Assembly: GCA_964636985.1 (NCBI GenBank)
Contig: CAZWSX010000034.1
Span: 1 to 61,084 of the forward strand
DNA from: CAZWSX01 sp964636985
Lineage (GTDB): Bacteria > Planctomycetota > Planctomycetia > Pirellulales > Pirellulaceae
DNA length: 61,084 bases
Direction of reading: 5' to 3'
In this document: piece after piece, positions 17,824 to 25,374 of the stretch
How the letters are laid out: each line of letters begins with the position of its first letter
Position numbering within the stretch: the stretch's first letter is position 1
Translations under genes and position numbers: made by a program
The notes under the pieces: generated by a model
Databases searched by the model: none
What the model was told of the DNA's origin: nothing
The model's input: the letters and a program-made list of their open reading frames with translations, nothing else

Positions 17824-18714
17824 CTAGCTGCCGAGCGCCACCGTCTCGTCGGCAGCGGTTTTGCCGACGATCTCCAGGTTTTCTTCTTCCATGATGCCGA
17901 ACTTCATCAGCAAGTCTTCCAAGGCGTCCATCGAGATGGGCGTGGGGATGACGAGATTCTTGTTGTCGTTGATCTTGCGAGCCAGCGCGCGGTACTCGTC
18001 GGCTTGCTTGCACTTCGGATCGTATTCGATCACCGTCATTCGGCGGATTTCAGCGCGTTGAACGACGTTGTCGCGCGGAACAAAGTGGATCATTTGCGTT
18101 CCCAAGGCTTCCGCCAGGGCTTCGATCAAGTCGGCCTCACGAGCCGTGTTCCGGGAGTTGCAGATGAGGCCACCTAATCGAACGCCGCCACTGTTGGCGT
18201 ACTTGACGATTCCTTTGGCGATGTTATTGGCGGCGTACATGGCCATCATCTCGCCCGATACGACGATATAGATTTCCTGCGCCTTCTTCTCGCGAATCGG
18301 CATTGCGAAACCGCCGCAGACCACGTCGCCGAGCACGTCGTAAAAGACGTAGTTGAGGTCCTTGTCGTAGGCCCCTTCTTCTTCCAGGAAGTTGATGGCC
18401 GTGATGACGCCGCGGCCAGCACAGCCGACGCCCGGCTCAGGTCCGCCCGACTCGACGCACTTGGTGTTGCCATAGCCCACCTTCATGACTTGCTCGAGTT
18501 CGAGATCCTCGACGCCACCCGCTTCGGCGGCCAAGTGCATGATCGTGTTTTGAGCCTTCTCGTGGAGCATCAGACGAGTTGAGTCGGCCTTGGGATCGCA
18601 ACCGACGATCATCACCTTATGCTGGGCTTCGGCGAGCGCCGCGACCAGGTTCTGGGTCGTGGTCGATTTGCCGATGCCTCCCTTACCGTAAATTGCGCAC
18701 TGGCGAAGTGCCAT
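17824..18714 (-). CDS. nifH: Nitrogenase Fe protein NifH
   Basis: 296 residues with AGGAG 9 nt before ATG. Walker A GKGGIGKST at 10-18; [4Fe-4S] ligands Cys98 (GVGCAGRG) and Cys133 (DVVCGGFAMP); Arg101 in CAGRGVITAINF is the arginine modified by DraT, whose gene lies at the left end of the window. It passes electrons to NifDK with ATP hydrolysis and also acts in P-cluster and FeMo-cofactor assembly. It heads the nifHDK array and has a sigma-54 promoter and two NifA sites in the 379-bp gap upstream. Confidence 0.98.
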   Translation of the reverse strand: MALRQCAIYGKGGIGKSTTTQNLVAALAEAQHKVMIVGCDPKADSTRLMLHEKAQNTIMHLAAEAGGVEDLELEQVMKVGYGNTKCVESGGPEPGVGCAGRGVITAINFLEEEGAYDKDLNYVFYDVLGDVVCGGFAMPIREKKAQEIYIVVSGEMMAMYAANNIAKGIVKYANSGGVRLGGLICNSRNTAREADLIEALAEALGTQMIHFVPRDNVVQRAEIRRMTVIEYDPKCKQADEYRALARKINDNKNLVIPTPISMDALEDLLMKFGIMEEENLEIVGKTAADETVALGS

Positions 18715-18780
18715 AATCGAGTTCTCCTAACTGCAACAGGGACCAGCCAAAGGACGATCGCCTCGGCGAACCCATTGCTA

Positions 18781-18796
18781 AGCAACCGCTATGCCA
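18781..18796 (-). promoter_or_regulatory. Sigma-54 (-24/-12) promoter of nifHDK
   Basis: The minus strand reads TGGCATAGCGGTTGCT, with GG-N10-GC spacing. The predicted start is near 18770, leaving a leader of about 55 nt before nifH. Confidence 0.8.
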
Positions 18797-18883
18797 ACGA
18801 ATCGCTTAAGCCGCGTTGCCCTCGCGAGACGCGAAAAACGGCCCCTGGAACAGATGCGATCCGCTACGGCATACAAAAGACCT

Positions 18884-18899
18884 TGTGAGATACGCCACA
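18884..18899. promoter_or_regulatory. NifA upstream activating sequence, nifH/SIR2-like divergent region (site 1)
   Basis: TGT-N10-ACA (spacer gagatacgcc). It is centred about 121 bp upstream of the predicted nifH start and about 143 bp upstream of the predicted start of the divergent SIR2-like gene, so it can serve both. Confidence 0.7.
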
Positions 18900-18913
18900 G
18901 CGCGTAGTCCATC

Positions 18914-18929
18914 TGTCAGGTTCGCGACA
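18914..18929. promoter_or_regulatory. NifA upstream activating sequence, nifH/SIR2-like divergent region (site 2)
   Basis: TGT-N10-ACA (spacer caggttcgcg), 30 bp from site 1, i.e. about three helical turns, so both would lie on the same DNA face. Distances are about 151 bp to the nifH start and 113 bp to the SIR2-like start. Confidence 0.7.
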
Positions 18930-19007
18930 AGGTCGAACAAGCAGAAATCATTCGGAAACGTCGGACAATTCGTGATCAAAGTGCCCGGCATGTGCCGACG
19001 TCGGCGG

Positions 19008-19023
19008 TCGGCATGCAAGTTGC
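19008..19023 (+). promoter_or_regulatory. Sigma-54-like promoter of the SIR2-like gene
   Basis: The plus strand reads CGGCATGCAAGTTGCC with GG-N10-GC spacing; first and last bases deviate from consensus. Predicted start is near 19034, 60 bp before the ATG at 19094. It shares the two NifA sites with nifH. Confidence 0.6.
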
Positions 19024-19093
19024 CTCTGCTTTGAGGCGATCGACGGTTTGTAGCGATCGATCAGGCGAGCGACTTGTTTGTATGGATGGTGCC

Positions 19094-19942
19094 ATGTCTC
19101 AGTGCGAATTCAGCCAGATTCTTGACGAACTGCAATCGGGAGCCGTGGTCCCCTATCTTGGCCCGGGCGTACTACAAGACGTCGCGAACCCGCTGACCGG
19201 CAGCCGCATGCCCGCCGACGACGAGGCCCTCATCCTTGCGATGAACCGCGGGCAACCGGTGAATCCCAAGCTGATGGTCGAGTTCCCGCGCGCGGCAATG
19301 CACTTCGAGCTGAAACGGGGCCGCAAGACACTGACGAACTTTTTAAACGATCTTTACGGTCAGACTTCATGGACGCCTGGCGGCATTCACTCCTGGCTGG
19401 CCTCGCTTTCACTTCCATACATCATCGATACCAATCGCGACGCGTTGTTGCAGGGACTCTGGGCCGATCGCCGGCACGCGCTCGTAGTCGGCATCGCCCG
19501 ATTGTCGGCCGATCCTCATCGCTTTCGACTGTTCGAGTTTGACGGTCACGATTATTGCGAGACGAAGCTGGAAAACTTCAACTCGGAGATCCCTGTGTTA
19601 TTCAAGCCGCTCGGAACACCTCGGCCGGAACCCACTTTCGTCGCGTCGGATGCCGACTTTGTCGATTACATCACGGAATTGATGGGAGGCTTCGCGATTC
19701 CTCGCCCTCTTAAGCAATTTCGCCGCGAGAAGAAATACCTGGTCCTGGGGACGCGGTTTCTTCGCGACACCCAGCGCATGATCCTATCGGACATCATCGT
19801 CGATTCGGCGACTCCTGCCGGTTGGGCTCTGATCTCACAGCCCACGGCAAAGGAACGACGATTTTGTGCCAGCAAAGGCCTCGAAATCATCCAGGCCGAT
19901 TGGCCCGAGTTTCTCGCTTTTGCGAGTTCTATTTCCCACTGA
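19094..19942 (+). CDS. SIR2-like domain protein conserved in nif clusters
   Basis: 282 residues from ATG 19094 (MSQCEFSQILDELQSG); an ATG four codons earlier is possible, and the longer open frame would start upstream of the predicted promoter. Resembles the SIR2-like NAD-binding family: GAVVPYLGPGVLQDV near the N-terminus and a YIIDTNRDALLQ block (about residues 110-121) correspond to the nucleotide-binding fold. The C-terminal half has the nif-specific PVLFKPLGTPRPEPTFV and DYITELMGGFAIP blocks. Homologues sit beside nif genes in many diazotrophs but no function has been shown. NAD binding would make a link to DraT-type regulation possible (speculative). It is followed by a BFD-like [2Fe-2S] gene after 23 bp. 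Confidence 0.82.
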   Translation: MSQCEFSQILDELQSGAVVPYLGPGVLQDVANPLTGSRMPADDEALILAMNRGQPVNPKLMVEFPRAAMHFELKRGRKTLTNFLNDLYGQTSWTPGGIHSWLASLSLPYIIDTNRDALLQGLWADRRHALVVGIARLSADPHRFRLFEFDGHDYCETKLENFNSEIPVLFKPLGTPRPEPTFVASDADFVDYITELMGGFAIPRPLKQFRREKKYLVLGTRFLRDTQRMILSDIIVDSATPAGWALISQPTAKERRFCASKGLEIIQADWPEFLAFASSISH

Positions 19943-19965
19943 ACCTCCTCTAAGGAGAAGTCGCC

Positions 19966-20211
19966 GTGTTTGAATCGCAACCGTGCCCGACAAATGTTCC
20001 GCGGAAGTTCCTGTGCCGCTGTCTCAAAGTCACCGAAGCCGCCCTGGTGGAACTCTTTGGCACGACGGAGCTGCAAACTTTCGAGGACATCCGCCGCCTG
20101 ACGGGAGCCGGCGCCGGTTGCCATTGCTGCCAAGGCGCGCTAAAGCGATTGCTCGTAAGCTACCGGAACTCGAAGACGGGCGAGGCTGTGCCGACCGTTC
20201 CCGCGACGTAG
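19966..20211 (+). CDS. BFD-like [2Fe-2S] binding protein of nif cluster
   Basis: 81 residues from GTG 19966 with AAGGAG 9 nt upstream. Cysteine pattern Cys-Arg-Cys-Leu at the N-terminus and GCHCCQGAL about 35 residues later is the C-X-C...C-X2-C arrangement of bacterioferritin-associated ferredoxin and of the central NifU domain. It could hand electrons or Fe-S clusters within nitrogenase assembly. It forms a two-gene unit with the SIR2-like gene and converges with the mop gene 46 bp away. Confidence 0.8.
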   Translation: MFESQPCPTNVPRKFLCRCLKVTEAALVELFGTTELQTFEDIRRLTGAGAGCHCCQGALKRLLVSYRNSKTGEAVPTVPAT

Positions 20212-20257
20212 TCGGTGAACGGAACGTAAGGCGGCTGACGACTGCCTCTAGCAACGG

Positions 20258-20467
20258 CTAGTCGGTCCCGAGAATGACCGACGAGGCCTTGATGACGACG
20301 TAGGAACTGGAGCCAATCTGAAGTCCGAGCGCATGGACCGCCTCCTTGCTGACGATCGAGACCATCTCGACCCCGTCGGCGACATGCACGGTGACCTCGC
20401 AGTTGACCGCACCGGGCACAATCTTGACCACGGTGCCTTTGAACACATTCCGGGCAGAAAGCCTCAT
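20258..20467 (-). CDS. Molbindin (Mop/TOBE) molybdate-binding protein
   Basis: 69 residues from ATG 20467 (a TTG four codons earlier is possible). A single TOBE/Mop domain: LSARNVFKGTVVKIVPGAVN, then VTVHVADGVEMVSIVSKEAV and a Ser-Ser-Tyr-Val-Val-Ile-Lys-Ala-Ser core. Small molbindins of this size store or buffer molybdate as hexamers. It is the last gene in the nifB-fdx-iscA-mop unit, which fits supply of Mo for FeMo-cofactor. Confidence 0.9.
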   Translation of the reverse strand: MRLSARNVFKGTVVKIVPGAVNCEVTVHVADGVEMVSIVSKEAVHALGLQIGSSSYVVIKASSVILGTD

Positions 20468-20513
20468 GAGTCGTTGCAACCTTGGATGGAGCTATGCCCC
20501 ATTTGAACCGCGA

Positions 20514-20846
20514 TCATACCGAAAAAGAACTGCCGCAACCGCAAGTGCTACGAGCATTTGGATTGCTGATGCGGAACCCGCCACGGTTCAGGTCGTCGAT
20601 AAAATCGACCGTGGCGCCGTCCAGAAAAAGACCGCTTCGTTTGTCGACCGCCACGGCGACTCCGTGGGCATCGAACAGGTCGTCCGCCTCGGGGTCGATG
20701 TTGGTATCCAAATCGAGCTTGTGCTGAAAGCCGCTGCAACCCCCTCCAGAGACCCCGACCCGAAGATAGAGCTGTTGATCCGAGGCCTTTTGCGCGATCA
20801 GTCGTTTTACTTCGCGCGCCGCCTTTTCCGTAATCGTGATTGCCAT
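20514..20846 (-). CDS. Nif-type A-type Fe-S carrier (IscA/HesB family)
   Basis: 110 residues with AGGAG 7 nt upstream. The A-type carrier signature is intact: GVSGGGCSGFQHKL with the first conserved cysteine (about residue 37) and the C-terminal STCGCGSSF pair. This family delivers [4Fe-4S] clusters; the nif-linked copy (NifIscA/HesB) lies next to nifB or nifU. Here it follows fdx and nifB, separated from fdx by 29 bp. Confidence 0.93.
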   Translation of the reverse strand: MAITITEKAAREVKRLIAQKASDQQLYLRVGVSGGGCSGFQHKLDLDTNIDPEADDLFDAHGVAVAVDKRSGLFLDGATVDFIDDLNRGGFRISNPNARSTCGCGSSFSV

Positions 20847-20875
20847 GGCAGGCTCCTGTTGGTTAGTTGCTGTCT

Positions 20876-21154
20876 CTAGCGGGATTGGATTTCAGCCATT
20901 GCCTCCGCGAGTCGCGCAGGCGAGATTCCGGTCAAGGAACCTGGCGGGTTCAGCGGATTCCGCTCCATGTCGGTGATGGCGCCTTCGATCGGGCAGATAC
21001 TGGCGCACTGCGGGTCCTCGAAGGCGCCGGCGCACTCGGTACACGTCGTCGGGTTGATCACAAAATGCCGCTTCGCCTTGACGATCGAGTGGGTGGGGCA
21101 CACGCTTTCGCAGGCATAACAGTTCACGCACAGGTCATTGATTCGCAGTGACAC
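20876..21154 (-). CDS. fdxN: 2[4Fe-4S] ferredoxin adjacent to nifB (FdxN type)
   Basis: 92 residues from GTG 21154 with GGAG 7 nt upstream. Motifs CVNCYACESVCP and CTEC-X8-CASICP give two [4Fe-4S] clusters, followed by a C-terminal tail of about 30 residues with Pro-rich linker. FdxN next to nifB is the electron donor for NifB in Azotobacter-like systems. It lies 12 bp after nifB. It is a different gene from the ferredoxin at 14083-14280, although the cluster motifs are alike. Confidence 0.9.
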   Translation of the reverse strand: MSLRINDLCVNCYACESVCPTHSIVKAKRHFVINPTTCTECAGAFEDPQCASICPIEGAITDMERNPLNPPGSLTGISPARLAEAMAEIQSR

Positions 21155-21166
21155 AATGTTGCTCCG

Positions 21167-22651
21167 TTAACCCGCCTTCGTCCTGTTTTCGCTTGGCGCC
21201 AGCTTCCCGCTCCGCGCCATTTCTTGGTAAACGGCGGCCACGGCCTCCTCGATGCGCTCCATCCCATGTTCGCCGTTGGGCTGAATCCCGGCGTCCTCCA
21301 ACGCCTGCCACGGCTCGAACCCAACCTTGGAGCAGAGAACGGCCTCGCACCCCTCCAGCGCCTTGATGGTTTTGCCGAGAACCGTTTCGCCGTCGCCGCA
21401 CGTGTCGCCGCCGTGACAGTAGGTGTCGGTCTTGCGGTGTCCGATAAAGCGAACGCCGGCAGGCGAGGCTTCGTAAACAAGAAACTCGCGGGCATGGCCG
21501 AAATGCTCGTTCACCAGACCACCCCCCTTGGAAGCGATGGCCATGAGCACAGGGCGGCTTGCGGGCGGAACATCCAGCACGTGCGCCGGTGTTTGAGCCT
21601 GTTCCTCCGACGCCAACTCCTCCTGGATCGCCTGGTGCAGCGCGGCGCGACGCTTCATGGCTGCACCATAGTCGATGTCCATTTGTTCGATCTTGTCCAT
21701 CGTGAACTCGGCGCCTCGATCCTCGCCAAGCAATCCCACCGCATCAGCTCGACACTGGCGACAGTGCCGCATCATGTTCATGTCGCCCGCACAGGCGTCC
21801 TGCAAGTCCTGCAATTCCTTGGGCGTTGGGCCGCGCTGCCCCATCACGCCAAAAAAGGTGCCGTGCTCCGCTTCGGCAATCAGCGGCATCACGTTGTGCA
21901 GGAATGCCCCCTTGCTCTTGACGACCTTGCTCACCTCGACCAGGTTTTGATCGTTGACGCCGGGGATCATCACGGAGTTCACTTTGACCAGGATGTCGCG
22001 CGCCACGAGCATTTCGAGGCCCAATTGTTGCCTCTCAATGAGAATGGCCGCCCCGTCGCGTCCTCGGATGCGCTTGTTCTTCCAGAAGATCCAGGGATAG
22101 ATTTTCTCTCCCACGGCGGGATCAACACAGTTGATCGTGATCGTGACGTGTTCGATGTTGTGTTTGGCCAACTCTTCAACGCAGTCGGGAAGCGCCAGGC
22201 CGTTCGTCGAGACGCACAACTTGATGTCGGGGGTTTGTTCCGAGAGCATGCGGAACGTCGCAAAGGTTCGCTCCGGGTTTGCCAGCGGATCGCCGGGCCC
22301 CGCAATCCCCAGCACGCTCATCTGTGGAATATTCGCCGCCACTGCTTTCGTCTTCTTGACCGCTTGTTCCGGGGTGAGGACTTCCGACACCACGCCGGGA
22401 CGCGATTCGTTGGCGCAGTCGTATTTTCGGTTGCAGTAGTGACACTGGATATTGCAGGCGGGAGCTACCGCCACGTGCATGCGAGCGAAGTGATGATGCG
22501 CCTTCTCCGAATAGCAAGGGTGGTTGAATACCCTCTCTCGCACGGATTGTGGCAAATGCTGCAGTTGGTCCGACGAACTCCCACACGATCCCGCAGAACA
22601 CCCTCCCTTAACTTCAATTTCTTCTGTTTCTGTGAGCAGCGTGAGTTTCAT
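21167..22651 (-). CDS. nifB: NifB, radical-SAM FeMo-cofactor core synthase
   Basis: 494 residues from ATG 22651 (GGAG just upstream); the 150 extra N-terminal residues of the open frame run through the promoter and are not coding. Layout: a Cys-rich leader (GGCSAGSCGSSS), the radical-SAM motif CNIQCHYCNRKYDC (about residues 60-73), SPLASE-like central blocks, and a C-terminal NifX-like domain (about 390-490) with VNEHFGHAREFLVYEAS. It makes NifB-co, the [8Fe-9S-C] precursor of all nitrogenase cofactors. First gene of nifB-fdx-iscA-mop. Confidence 0.96.
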   Translation of the reverse strand: MKLTLLTETEEIEVKGGCSAGSCGSSSDQLQHLPQSVRERVFNHPCYSEKAHHHFARMHVAVAPACNIQCHYCNRKYDCANESRPGVVSEVLTPEQAVKKTKAVAANIPQMSVLGIAGPGDPLANPERTFATFRMLSEQTPDIKLCVSTNGLALPDCVEELAKHNIEHVTITINCVDPAVGEKIYPWIFWKNKRIRGRDGAAILIERQQLGLEMLVARDILVKVNSVMIPGVNDQNLVEVSKVVKSKGAFLHNVMPLIAEAEHGTFFGVMGQRGPTPKELQDLQDACAGDMNMMRHCRQCRADAVGLLGEDRGAEFTMDKIEQMDIDYGAAMKRRAALHQAIQEELASEEQAQTPAHVLDVPPASRPVLMAIASKGGGLVNEHFGHAREFLVYEASPAGVRFIGHRKTDTYCHGGDTCGDGETVLGKTIKALEGCEAVLCSKVGFEPWQALEDAGIQPNGEHGMERIEEAVAAVYQEMARSGKLAPSENRTKAG

Positions 22652-22687
22652 CGCATTCTCCAGGAAGATGTGTCGTCGTTTCGGAGA

Positions 22688-22703
22688 AGCAATCGGCGTG
22701 CCG
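22688..22703 (-). promoter_or_regulatory. Sigma-54 (-24/-12) promoter of nifB
   Basis: The minus strand reads CGGCACGCCGATTGCT, matching TGGCACG-N4-TTGCT at all but the first base. Predicted start near 22677, 26 nt before the nifB ATG. Confidence 0.8.
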
Positions 22704-22773
22704 TCGCGCCGACGCCCATTTGCGGACAGAAATGTCACGCCCTGCGTGCGATCCGCGACATTGAAGGTGGGAT

Positions 22774-22789
22774 TGTGGGATTCCCGACA
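22774..22789 (-). promoter_or_regulatory. NifA upstream activating sequence of nifB
   Basis: TGT-N10-ACA (spacer gggattcccg, itself palindromic), centred about 104 bp upstream of the predicted nifB start. Confidence 0.68.
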
Positions 22790-23460
22790 GCTGCCGTGCT
22801 TAGGCGCTGGAGATCGGTTCCAAAGCATCAAGCGCCATCTGGGCATGTGGCAATAATTCTGGCTGGAGTCAATAGACGTGTCTGCGGGCAGCCTGGGAGC
22901 CGTATTAGTTGTCCCTTGCATGTTTGCCGATGTGAGTTGAGGCGATTGCATGCGGCTCGCGGAGCGAGTCCGTGCCTCGGTCTGATGCGTGCTTGCCGCT
23001 AGATGTTTGCTTCCCTTAGAGCGTCCGAAGGTCACGAGAAGTGCTTCACCAGTATGTGTCGCTTCGCCGAAATCATCCCGCTTGGCTTCTTTTGGCCGCA
23101 AAGACTGGGCCGTTGGTGCTCGCGTCCATGAGCAGTGTTAACGGCGGTTATCGGGTTCCGAATAGAGGCGTGCCTGCTCCGCCTCGACTGGATTCAGAGC
23201 TTGAGCGTAAAGCGGCAACCACTCTCGCCAACCAGTGATCGGATCCCACAAGACTAATCGCTGCCCTGCAGCTTGTCTTGGGTAAGGGGACACGCCTCGC
23301 GTACGTGCCTTTCCAAACCCTCGGTTTCGCAAGCTATTGCTCTGGCGCGCAATCGCCATCGGTCAATAGCGTGCACCCTATCGAAATTCATGGTTGCAGG
23401 CTTGGGGGGGTTACGGCGGAGTACGCTGAAAAACCATTCGATGGGCTAGAGGATAGGAAC
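22790..23460. other. Gap upstream of nifB without a confident gene
   Basis: No reliable coding sequence is seen. On the minus strand about 23138-23240 there is a short stretch reading WDPITGWREWLPLYAQALNP followed by Val-Glu-Ala, reminiscent of the end of a DDE transposase (usually LP.YAP.LNPVE), but the surrounding frame is short and degenerate. It may be a relic of an insertion element at the edge of the nif block; the evidence is weak. Confidence 0.3.
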
Positions 23461-23501
23461 GCGGGGATACTTGCCCCGGCCGTTCCGGCCTCAGTCCCCG
23501 C
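23461..23501 (-). terminator. Hairpin after the small membrane protein gene
   Basis: GCGGGGA at 23461-23467 pairs with TCCCCGC at 23495-23501, enclosing a second GGCC/GGCC pairing. It begins 4 bp after the stop of the minus-strand gene 23505-23738. There is no strong T-run, so it is a candidate only. Confidence 0.4.
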
Positions 23502-23504
23502 CCA

Positions 23505-23738
23505 CTAGTGAAATCCGAATCTGGCTACACCAAAGGCAATGGCTGCCGCTGTAGCTGCCGCCACAGTTGCTCCGAACCAAGCACGCCACCCGAAAACGCT
23601 TCGCCCCATGATGGCCATGGCAGCCAGCGCAATCAACGCCATTGCAAGCATCACGTAGGCATTGCCTGTCGCTGTGCCGATCACGACAACAAGAATCCCG
23701 ATAGCCGTCAAGAGGTCGTTCTTCGTGGCGGTGTTCAT
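23505..23738 (-). CDS. Small membrane protein, unknown function
   Basis: 77 residues, almost entirely hydrophobic, with three possible membrane segments: about 9-24 (LLTAIGILVVVIGTA), 28-44 (VMLAMALIALAAMAIMG) and 53-75. No charged catalytic motif and no recognised family. Ribosome site is weak (AAAGAA about 9 nt upstream). A hairpin follows the stop. It stands alone between the nif block and the DUF1501 gene. Confidence 0.5.
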   Translation of the reverse strand: MNTATKNDLLTAIGILVVVIGTATGNAYVMLAMALIALAAMAIMGRSVFGWRAWFGATVAAATAAAIAFGVARFGFH

Positions 23739-23995
23739 AAAGCGTTTCTTTTATGGCCTACCGACTTCTACTCGGAGAATCGTTGCGTGGTTTCGTGCAC
23801 TTGCCATGCCGAGCGTCTTTCAGTCTCCGTGCTGACATTGACGAACAGGACAATTATGGATATGTTTGTCCTTTAGTCCGCTAGTTGGATTCCCACCTCC
23901 TGCATCCCGCCTCGGTAGATTCCCTCACCGCCCGCCGGAGTGCTTGGCGCTATGCGGCCAAGTTCGCCTGGCCCTTCCCACGCGAGAGAACCACC

Positions 23996-25342
23996 ATGTT
24001 GAGTATTTACGGACCCGCGGCCAGGGGATTTTGCGATGGCGTGTCGCGCCGAGGTTTCATGACCATCGGCGCTCTCGGACTCGGCGCGGCTTCGCTGCGA
24101 CTCGACCAAATCCTGCGGGCGGAGGATGCCGCCGGGAAAACGTCGCGGAGTAAAGGCGTGATCAACATTTTCTTAGGAGGTGGTCCGCCCCATCAGGATA
24201 TGTGGGACCTCAAGCCCAATGCGCCGGTCGAGCTTCGCGGCGAGTTCTCTCCCATCGCGACAAAGGTTCCCGGCATACAAATCGGCGAAGTCTTCCCGCG
24301 CATCGCGTCGATGATGGACCGGTTCGCGATCATACGCTCCGTGGTAGGGTCGATCGGCAACCACGACGCCTGGCAATGCATGACGGGCTGGCCCCAGCGA
24401 GAACTGCAATTCCTTGGCGGGCGTCCGAGTATCGGCGCCGTTGCCACCAAGGTGCTGGGCCCTGTCGATCCCTCGGTCCCCTCGTTCGTCGGGCTCGCGA
24501 ATAAAACGACTCACATGCCGTGGTCCGATCCCGGTTCGCCGGGATTTTTGGGGCCCGCCCACGGGTGTTTCAAGCCCGACGGCGAAGGGCTCGACAACAT
24601 GAAACTCAACGGCGTCACCGTCGATCGCCTGGCCGACCGCAAGAGCCTGCTCGCGGGCTTCGATCGCCTGCGGCGCGACATCGACAACAAGGGCGCCCTC
24701 GACGGAAAGGACGCGTTCACGCAGCAGGCGTTCAATGTTCTCACCAGCAGCAAATTGCTGGATGCGCTCGATCTGTCGAAAGTGAATCCCAAAATCATCG
24801 CGCGCTACGGCGACGGCAAGCCGTACAAATACCAATACGACGGCGCGCCAACTGTGAACGAACAATTGCTTCTGGCACGGCGGCTGATCCAGGCCGGCGT
24901 GCGCGTCGTGAGTTTGAGCTACGGTCGTTGGGACAGCCATGGAAGCAACTTCGACCTGGTGCGCGATCACGGCGGCAAACTCGATCAGTGCCTCAGCGCG
25001 CTCGTCGAGGATTTGGACGCACACGGAATGCTGGACGACGTAGCGGTCGTGGCGTGGGGCGAGTTCGGCCGCTCCCCGCAAATCAACAAGGACGCCGGCC
25101 GGGATCACTGGCCCAAGGTCAGCACGGCGATCCTCGCCGGCGGAGGAATGCGAACGGGGCAGGTCATCGGCGCGACGAATCGTTTGGGAGAGTTCGCTGA
25201 GCACCGCCCCGTCGACTTCCAAGAAATCATCGCGACCCTTTATCACACCTTAGGGATCGACCCCAATTCGAAGCCGATCACCGATCAAGCAGGGCGGCCG
25301 CAGCGGCTGGTCGAAAAGGACGTCATCCACGAGTTGCTGTAG
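23996..25342 (+). CDS. DUF1501 family Tat-exported protein
   Basis: 448 residues from ATG 23996. The N-terminus has a Tat-type signal (Ser-Arg-Arg-Gly-Phe-Met, then GALGLGAASL, about residues 17-33). The mature part is a DUF1501/sulfatase-like alkaline phosphatase-superfamily protein: FLGGGPPHQDMWDLKPNAP, GNHDAWQCMTG, SLSYGRWDSHGSNFD and WGEFGRSPQINKDAGRDHW with His and Asp residues placed as metal ligands. The family is hugely expanded in Planctomycetes and often paired with DUF1549/1553 cytochromes; here it stands alone. Substrate unknown. A desaturase gene follows after 32 bp on the same strand. Confidence 0.9.
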   Translation: MLSIYGPAARGFCDGVSRRGFMTIGALGLGAASLRLDQILRAEDAAGKTSRSKGVINIFLGGGPPHQDMWDLKPNAPVELRGEFSPIATKVPGIQIGEVFPRIASMMDRFAIIRSVVGSIGNHDAWQCMTGWPQRELQFLGGRPSIGAVATKVLGPVDPSVPSFVGLANKTTHMPWSDPGSPGFLGPAHGCFKPDGEGLDNMKLNGVTVDRLADRKSLLAGFDRLRRDIDNKGALDGKDAFTQQAFNVLTSSKLLDALDLSKVNPKIIARYGDGKPYKYQYDGAPTVNEQLLLARRLIQAGVRVVSLSYGRWDSHGSNFDLVRDHGGKLDQCLSALVEDLDAHGMLDDVAVVAWGEFGRSPQINKDAGRDHWPKVSTAILAGGGMRTGQVIGATNRLGEFAEHRPVDFQEIIATLYHTLGIDPNSKPITDQAGRPQRLVEKDVIHELL

Positions 25343-25374
25343 GCGAAGCTATCTCAAAAGACGAGCAGGACAAT

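Noticed and set aside
16270..18714. Alternative (V or Fe-only) nitrogenase
   Set aside because: NifD residue pattern, presence of nifE/N and absence of a vnfG/anfG-type delta gene fit the molybdenum enzyme.
22920..23000. Second possible -24/-12 element upstream of nifB (AGGCACGGACTCGC on the minus strand)
   Set aside because: GG to GC spacing is one base short for sigma-54; the element at 22688-22703 is much better and correctly placed.
21224..23002. 592-residue plus-strand open frame antisense to nifB
   Set aside because: It lies opposite the well-supported nifB gene and its promoter, has no family features or ribosome site, and reflects GC-rich codon bias on the complementary strand.
24173..25246. 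357-residue minus-strand open frame antisense to the DUF1501 gene
   Set aside because: Mirror frame of a clear gene; no recognisable domain.
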